A stretch of DNA of 64,000 nucleotides, taken from the NCBI GenBank assembly GCA_017792405.1, contig CP051231.1:3604062-3668061 (forward strand), read 5' to 3'. The translations under genes and the position numbers were made by a program. This stretch comes from Oceanicola sp. GTDB lineage: Bacteria > Pseudomonadota > Alphaproteobacteria > Rhodobacterales > Rhodobacteraceae. Below are positions 60,832 through 64,000 of the stretch, one piece after another. A model generated the notes under the pieces. That model made no database searches. It saw nothing but the letters and a program-made list of their open reading frames with translations, and had not been told where the DNA came from. Numbering within the stretch: position 1 is the stretch's first letter; each line of letters opens with the position of its first letter.

Positions 60832-61779
60832 ATGACCGAACGGCTGGAAGGCGATGCAGGGTTGACACGCGCGGTTGCGCTATTGCGCGCTGGTGAGCTT
60901 GTGGCGATCCCGACGGAGACGGTTTATGGCCTTGCCGCCGATGCTCGAAACGGTGAGGCGGTGGCCGCGATTTTTGAGGCCAAGGGACGGCCTCGGTTCA
61001 ACCCGCTGATCTCACATTTGGCGTCTTTGGCGGCTGCCGCAGAGGTGGGCGTGATTGAGGGCGCGGCATTGCAACTGGCGCAAACATTCTGGCCAGGTCC
61101 GCTAACGCTGGTGGTGCCGCTGCGTGCTGACTCCGGCCTTTCGTCGCTCGTCACCGCCGGACTAGACACCGTTGCACTCCGTGTTCCGGCCCTGCCGCTA
61201 GCCCATGCGCTGCTTACAGCGTTCGATGGCCCGCTCGCCGCTCCGTCTGCGAACCCTTCGGGCAAGATCTCTCCCAGCACCGCTGACCATGTGGCCGAAA
61301 GCCTCGCAGGCCGTATCGCCGCAGTGCTGGACGGTGGACCTGCGGAGGTGGGCGTTGAAAGTACTATCGTCGATTGCTCTGGTCCCAGCCCCCGCCTTTT
61401 GCGCCCCGGCGGCCTGCCGGTTGAGGCGCTCGAAGCTGCGCTTGGCGCACCCCTGAACCACGAAGCGCCGACCAACGACACCGCTCCAAACGCGCCCGGC
61501 CAGCTTTCCTCTCACTACGCGCCGGGCAAGCAGGTGGTGCTGAACGTCACTAAACCGGCTGAGGATGCGCTGTTTCTTGCTTTCGGGCCGGGTTACCCGC
61601 AGGCCAGCGCCAACCTTTCGCTGGGTGGCGACCTCCGCGAAGCTGCGGCCAATCTTTTCGCGATGCTGCATGCGCTCGACACTCAGCCCGGCTCAGCGAT
61701 CGCCGTCGCGCCAATTCCACATCACGGTCTCGGACTCGCAATCAACGACCGCCTCACCCGTGCTGCCGCACCGCGATAG
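60832..61779 (+). CDS. tsaC: L-threonylcarbamoyladenylate synthase (Sua5/YwlC type)
   Basis: Makes the activated threonylcarbamoyl-AMP used to form t6A37 in tRNAs reading ANN codons. The 315-residue product has the YrdC domain (PTETVYGLAADARN, then AKGRPRFNPL, then SANPSGKISPS) and the extra C-terminal Sua5 domain after about 215. This makes it the long Sua5 type, not the short TsaC of E. coli. It is convergent with mtaB, whose enzyme acts on the t6A product. Confidence 0.94.
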   Translation: MTERLEGDAGLTRAVALLRAGELVAIPTETVYGLAADARNGEAVAAIFEAKGRPRFNPLISHLASLAAAAEVGVIEGAALQLAQTFWPGPLTLVVPLRADSGLSSLVTAGLDTVALRVPALPLAHALLTAFDGPLAAPSANPSGKISPSTADHVAESLAGRIAAVLDGGPAEVGVESTIVDCSGPSPRLLRPGGLPVEALEAALGAPLNHEAPTNDTAPNAPGQLSSHYAPGKQVVLNVTKPAEDALFLAFGPGYPQASANLSLGGDLREAAANLFAMLHALDTQPGSAIAVAPIPHHGLGLAINDRLTRAAAPR

Positions 61780-61817
61780 CGCGCGCTCCGGTGCCTAAAG
61801 AGTTTAGATGGCGAGGC

Positions 61818-63074
61818 TCAAGCAGCCGTCAGGCGCGGGCCTTCGCTACCAGTGATTGTAGCCGAGACGAGGGCGCCCTCAGGCTGATCACTGGAGAACT
61901 GCACCTCTGCAAACTGTTCCGTACGCCCCATACGAAGGGACTCAGTCAAAACGGTATGGATCCGGCCGCGCTGCGCGGCGAGGTGGCGTTCGACGGCCTG
62001 CTCCCCGGCTACACGAAGGCGGGCGGCACGGGACTTGATATCCGGGCCAGGCACGGCGGGCATTTTTGCAGCAGGCGTGCCAGGGCGGGGGGAATAGGGG
62101 AAGACGTGAAGCCAGGTCAGGTTGCAGTCTTTTACTAGACGGAGCGAATCCTCGAAATGCGCCTCGGTTTCGGTGGGGAAACCGGCGATGATATCGGCGC
62201 CGAAGGTCATTTCAGGACGCAGCTTGAGCGCCTCTTCGGTGAAGCGAATGGCGTCGTCGCGTAGGTGGCGGCGCTTCATTCGCTTAAGGATCAAGTCGGC
62301 GCCGTGTTGGAGCGAGAGGTGCAGGTGGGGCATCAGCCTTGGCTCGGTAGCGATGGCCTGCATGAGGTTCTCATCGACCTCGATGGAATCGATCGAGGAG
62401 ATCCGCAGGCGGGGCAGGTCGGGGACCAGCTTGAGGATGCGCATGACGAGGTCGCCCAGCTTGGGCTGTGCAGGCAGGTCGGCGCCCCACGAGGTGAGAT
62501 CGACGCCGGTGAGGACGACCTCGTTGAAGCCTTTGCCCACGAGCCGCTTGATCTGCTCGACCACCACGCCTGCAGGGACGGAGCGCGAATTGCCACGGCC
62601 GAAGGGGATGATGCAGAAGGTGCAGCGGTGGTCGCAGCCGTTCTGCACCTGCACATATGCGCGGTGGCGGCCAAAGCCGTCGATCAAGTGGCCGGCGGTT
62701 TCTGTCACCGACATGATGTCGTTGACCTGCACGCGCTCGGTGTCGCCGATAAAGTTTGGCGCGAGGCTGGCCCAGGTTTCGGGCTGCATTTTCTCGGTGT
62801 TGCCGATGACATGGTCGACCTCGGCCATTTCGGCGAAGGTTTCCGGCGCGGTCTGGGCGGCGCAGCCGGTGACAATGAGCGTTGCGTCAGGATTGTCTCG
62901 GCGCAGCTTACGAATATCCTGCCGGGCCTTGCGCACCGCCTCGGAGGTGACGGCGCAGGTGTTGACGATCACCGCGCCGTGCAGCCCGGCCCCCTCTGCC
63001 AACTCACGCATTGCCTCTGTCTCATAGGCGTTGAGGCGGCAGCCGTGGGTGGAGAAGATCGGCGCGTCAGCCAT
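61818..63074 (-). CDS. mtaB: tRNA t6A37 methylthiotransferase MtaB
   Basis: Radical-SAM methylthiotransferase converting t6A37 to ms2t6A37. About 418 residues. The N-terminal UPF0004 domain has cysteines in [15 protein letters not shown] and VTGCAAQ (about 12, 40 and 71) for the second iron-sulfur cluster. The radical-SAM motif CxxxCxxC is CDHRCTFC (Cys147, 151, 154), followed by the TRAM-like C-terminus. The ATG at 63074 overlaps the dapF stop by 8 bp; 63095 is an alternative. Coupled with dapF and convergent with tsaC. Confidence 0.93.
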   Translation of the reverse strand: MADAPIFSTHGCRLNAYETEAMRELAEGAGLHGAVIVNTCAVTSEAVRKARQDIRKLRRDNPDATLIVTGCAAQTAPETFAEMAEVDHVIGNTEKMQPETWASLAPNFIGDTERVQVNDIMSVTETAGHLIDGFGRHRAYVQVQNGCDHRCTFCIIPFGRGNSRSVPAGVVVEQIKRLVGKGFNEVVLTGVDLTSWGADLPAQPKLGDLVMRILKLVPDLPRLRISSIDSIEVDENLMQAIATEPRLMPHLHLSLQHGADLILKRMKRRHLRDDAIRFTEEALKLRPEMTFGADIIAGFPTETEAHFEDSLRLVKDCNLTWLHVFPYSPRPGTPAAKMPAVPGPDIKSRAARLRVAGEQAVERHLAAQRGRIHTVLTESLRMGRTEQFAEVQFSSDQPEGALVSATITGSEGPRLTAA

Positions 63075-63882
63075 GCCAGACGCCATCGAAGACATGAGCG
63101 GTTGGGCCGGTCATCCAGACACCCTGATCGTTCCAGTCGATCAGGAGCGTGCCACCGTCGAGGACGATCTCGACCGCGCGGCCGGTGATGCCGCGCCGGG
63201 CCGCTGCGACGGCGGTGGCGCAGGAGGAGGAGCCGGAGGCAAGGGTAATGCCAGTACCCCGCTCCCAAACCCGCATCCGCAGCCTGTCAGGCCCAATCAG
63301 TGAGGCAAACTGCACGTTGGTGCGCTGCGGGAAGAGCGGATCATGCTCGAAGCGCGGTCCCTCAGTGGTGAGGTCCACCGCTTCGGCATCCCCGACGAAG
63401 AACGTGCAGTGGGGATTACCCATTGAGGTGGCCGTGGGGGTGCCGGGCAGTGGCAGCTCCAGCGTGTCCATCTCGCGGGCGAGCGGGATCTGCTGCCAGT
63501 CCAGAATCGGGGGCCCCATGTTGACACTGACGATGCCGTCCAGATCGCGGGCGAGGTGGCTGCCGTTGACTGTGGAAAGGGTGATGTGGGTCACGCCCTT
63601 CTCGGCCATCAGGTACTGCGCAATGCAACGGGTAGCGTTGCCGCAGGTGGCGGAGGGGGAGCCATCGGCGTTCCAGAAGGTGAGGTGGCCGTCGCTCTCG
63701 CCGGTGTCAGTGATCACTGCGAGCTGATCGAAGCCAACGCCTCGATGACGATCGGCCAGCGCGGTGGCTAGATCGGGTGTTACAGCAACGCCCCCCTCGC
63801 GGTGGTCGAGCACCACGAAGTCATTGCCAAGCCCGTGCATTTTCATGAAGGGCAGGCCGGAGGGAGGGGTCTGACTGCGCAT
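63067..63882 (-). CDS. dapF: Diaminopimelate epimerase
   Basis: Cofactor-free epimerase of LL- to meso-diaminopimelate, feeding lysine and peptidoglycan. The 271-residue product has the two catalytic cysteines, Cys80 in ATCGNATRC and Cys221 in [10 protein letters not shown], in symmetric halves. The first-half motif is [14 protein letters not shown]. An internal ATG at residue 13 would give the canonical [10 protein letters not shown] start; neither has a good ribosome-binding site. It is transcribed with mtaB (8-bp overlap). Confidence 0.95.
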   Translation of the reverse strand: MRSQTPPSGLPFMKMHGLGNDFVVLDHREGGVAVTPDLATALADRHRGVGFDQLAVITDTGESDGHLTFWNADGSPSATCGNATRCIAQYLMAEKGVTHITLSTVNGSHLARDLDGIVSVNMGPPILDWQQIPLAREMDTLELPLPGTPTATSMGNPHCTFFVGDAEAVDLTTEGPRFEHDPLFPQRTNVQFASLIGPDRLRMRVWERGTGITLASGSSSCATAVAAARRGITGRAVEIVLDGGTLLIDWNDQGVWMTGPTAHVFDGVWHG

Positions 63883-63940
63883 GAGCGGGCATATACAGCG
63901 CGGCTGGTACGCTTTCCAGTCCGGGATGCAAGATTCCCGC

Positions 63941-63969
63941 TTGACCCCTCTTTGGGGATTCCCTAGAGA
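63941..63969 (+). promoter_or_regulatory. Sigma-70 promoter for the tRNA gene
   Basis: TTGACC (63941-63946) and TAGAGA (63964-63969) are separated by 17 bp, close to the consensus, and end 13 bases before the tRNA. Divergent from dapF. Confidence 0.7.
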
Positions 63970-63982
63970 GCGGGCCTCAAGT

Positions 63983-64000
63983 GGGCCGTTAGCTCAGTTG
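63983..64000 (+). tRNA. 5' end of a tRNA gene, cut by the window edge
   Basis: The last 18 bases fit a tRNA start: 7-nt acceptor strand GGGCCGT, then T8, A9, D-arm GCTC, A14 and GTTG. In alphaproteobacteria this start is typical of tRNA-Lys(TTT), but the anticodon is outside the window, so identity is a guess. Confidence 0.8.

Overview
The window is GC-rich (mid-60s percent by eye), densely coded chromosomal DNA from an alphaproteobacterium. It is most likely a marine Rhodobacterales (Roseobacter/Paracoccaceae-type) species. Support comes from the family repertoire (DUF1674/SDHAF4-like, DUF3775, DUF6173, DUF5665, DUF2125, DUF3035), from the rsmB - heparinase II/III-like - purH gene order, from a MutL carrying the endonuclease motif, and from the frequent GTG/TTG starts with 4-bp stop/start overlaps. 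I see no insertion sequence, prophage, CRISPR array or rRNA. It reads as ordinary core chromosome with a few accessory modules.

Layout. 1-5.7 kb: the end of ftsK, a 325-bp regulatory-looking gap, lolA, an SLT lipoprotein, an AEC transporter, hspQ and a cytoplasmic gamma-glutamyltransferase. 6-10 kb: an RsbW/RsbV-like partner-switching pair, then a coupled run of thiolase, free-methionine-sulfoxide reductase, two tandem GFA proteins and rluA. 10-13.4 kb: glutathione and peroxide handling (GST, periplasmic GGT, 1-Cys peroxiredoxin). 13.5-15.6 kb: two secreted proteins and a PP2A-like phosphatase. 15.7-20.5 kb: pnp and rpsO, unusually separated by a GAF-HWE kinase and a di-iron hydroxylase. 20.6-23.4 kb: a DUF5665 protein, an RTX repeat protein and an acidic membrane protein. 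23.4-33.6 kb: a long leftward run rsmB, heparinase-like, purH, lspA, DUF3035, two M16 peptidases, truB, DUF1643. 33.7-40.4 kb: the SDHAF4-like gene, dapB, rbfA, a phosphodiester glycosidase, mutL, rmuC, a degenerate SDR and a DUF3775 protein. 40.4-50.4 kb: mnmH, a caspase-like/trypsin-like protease pair, a LysM protein, hemF, a DMT exporter, and an ECF sigma factor coupled to a von Willebrand protein. 50.6-64 kb: a BaiN-type flavoprotein, HNH nuclease, enoyl-CoA hydratase and SDR, DUF2125, tldE/pmbA and an IMPase, an acyl-CoA dehydrogenase - MBL hydrolase - DUF6173 operon, Sua5/TsaC and MtaB (successive steps of ms2t6A37 tRNA modification), dapF, and the first 18 nt of a tRNA with a clear promoter.

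The most unusual signals are: (i) four 11-bp-spaced repeats next to a palindrome upstream of lolA; (ii) a nested, strongly paired intergenic element with an 11-bp perfect outer stem near 50.55 kb; (iii) a two-tier hairpin just upstream of the pnp ribosome-binding site, where autoregulation would be expected; (iv) the adjacent caspase-like and trypsin-like secreted proteases; (v) an ECF sigma factor translationally coupled to a membrane YfbK-like VWA protein whose N-terminus could be its anti-sigma domain. All functions are read from sequence motifs and family knowledge; no database search was run.
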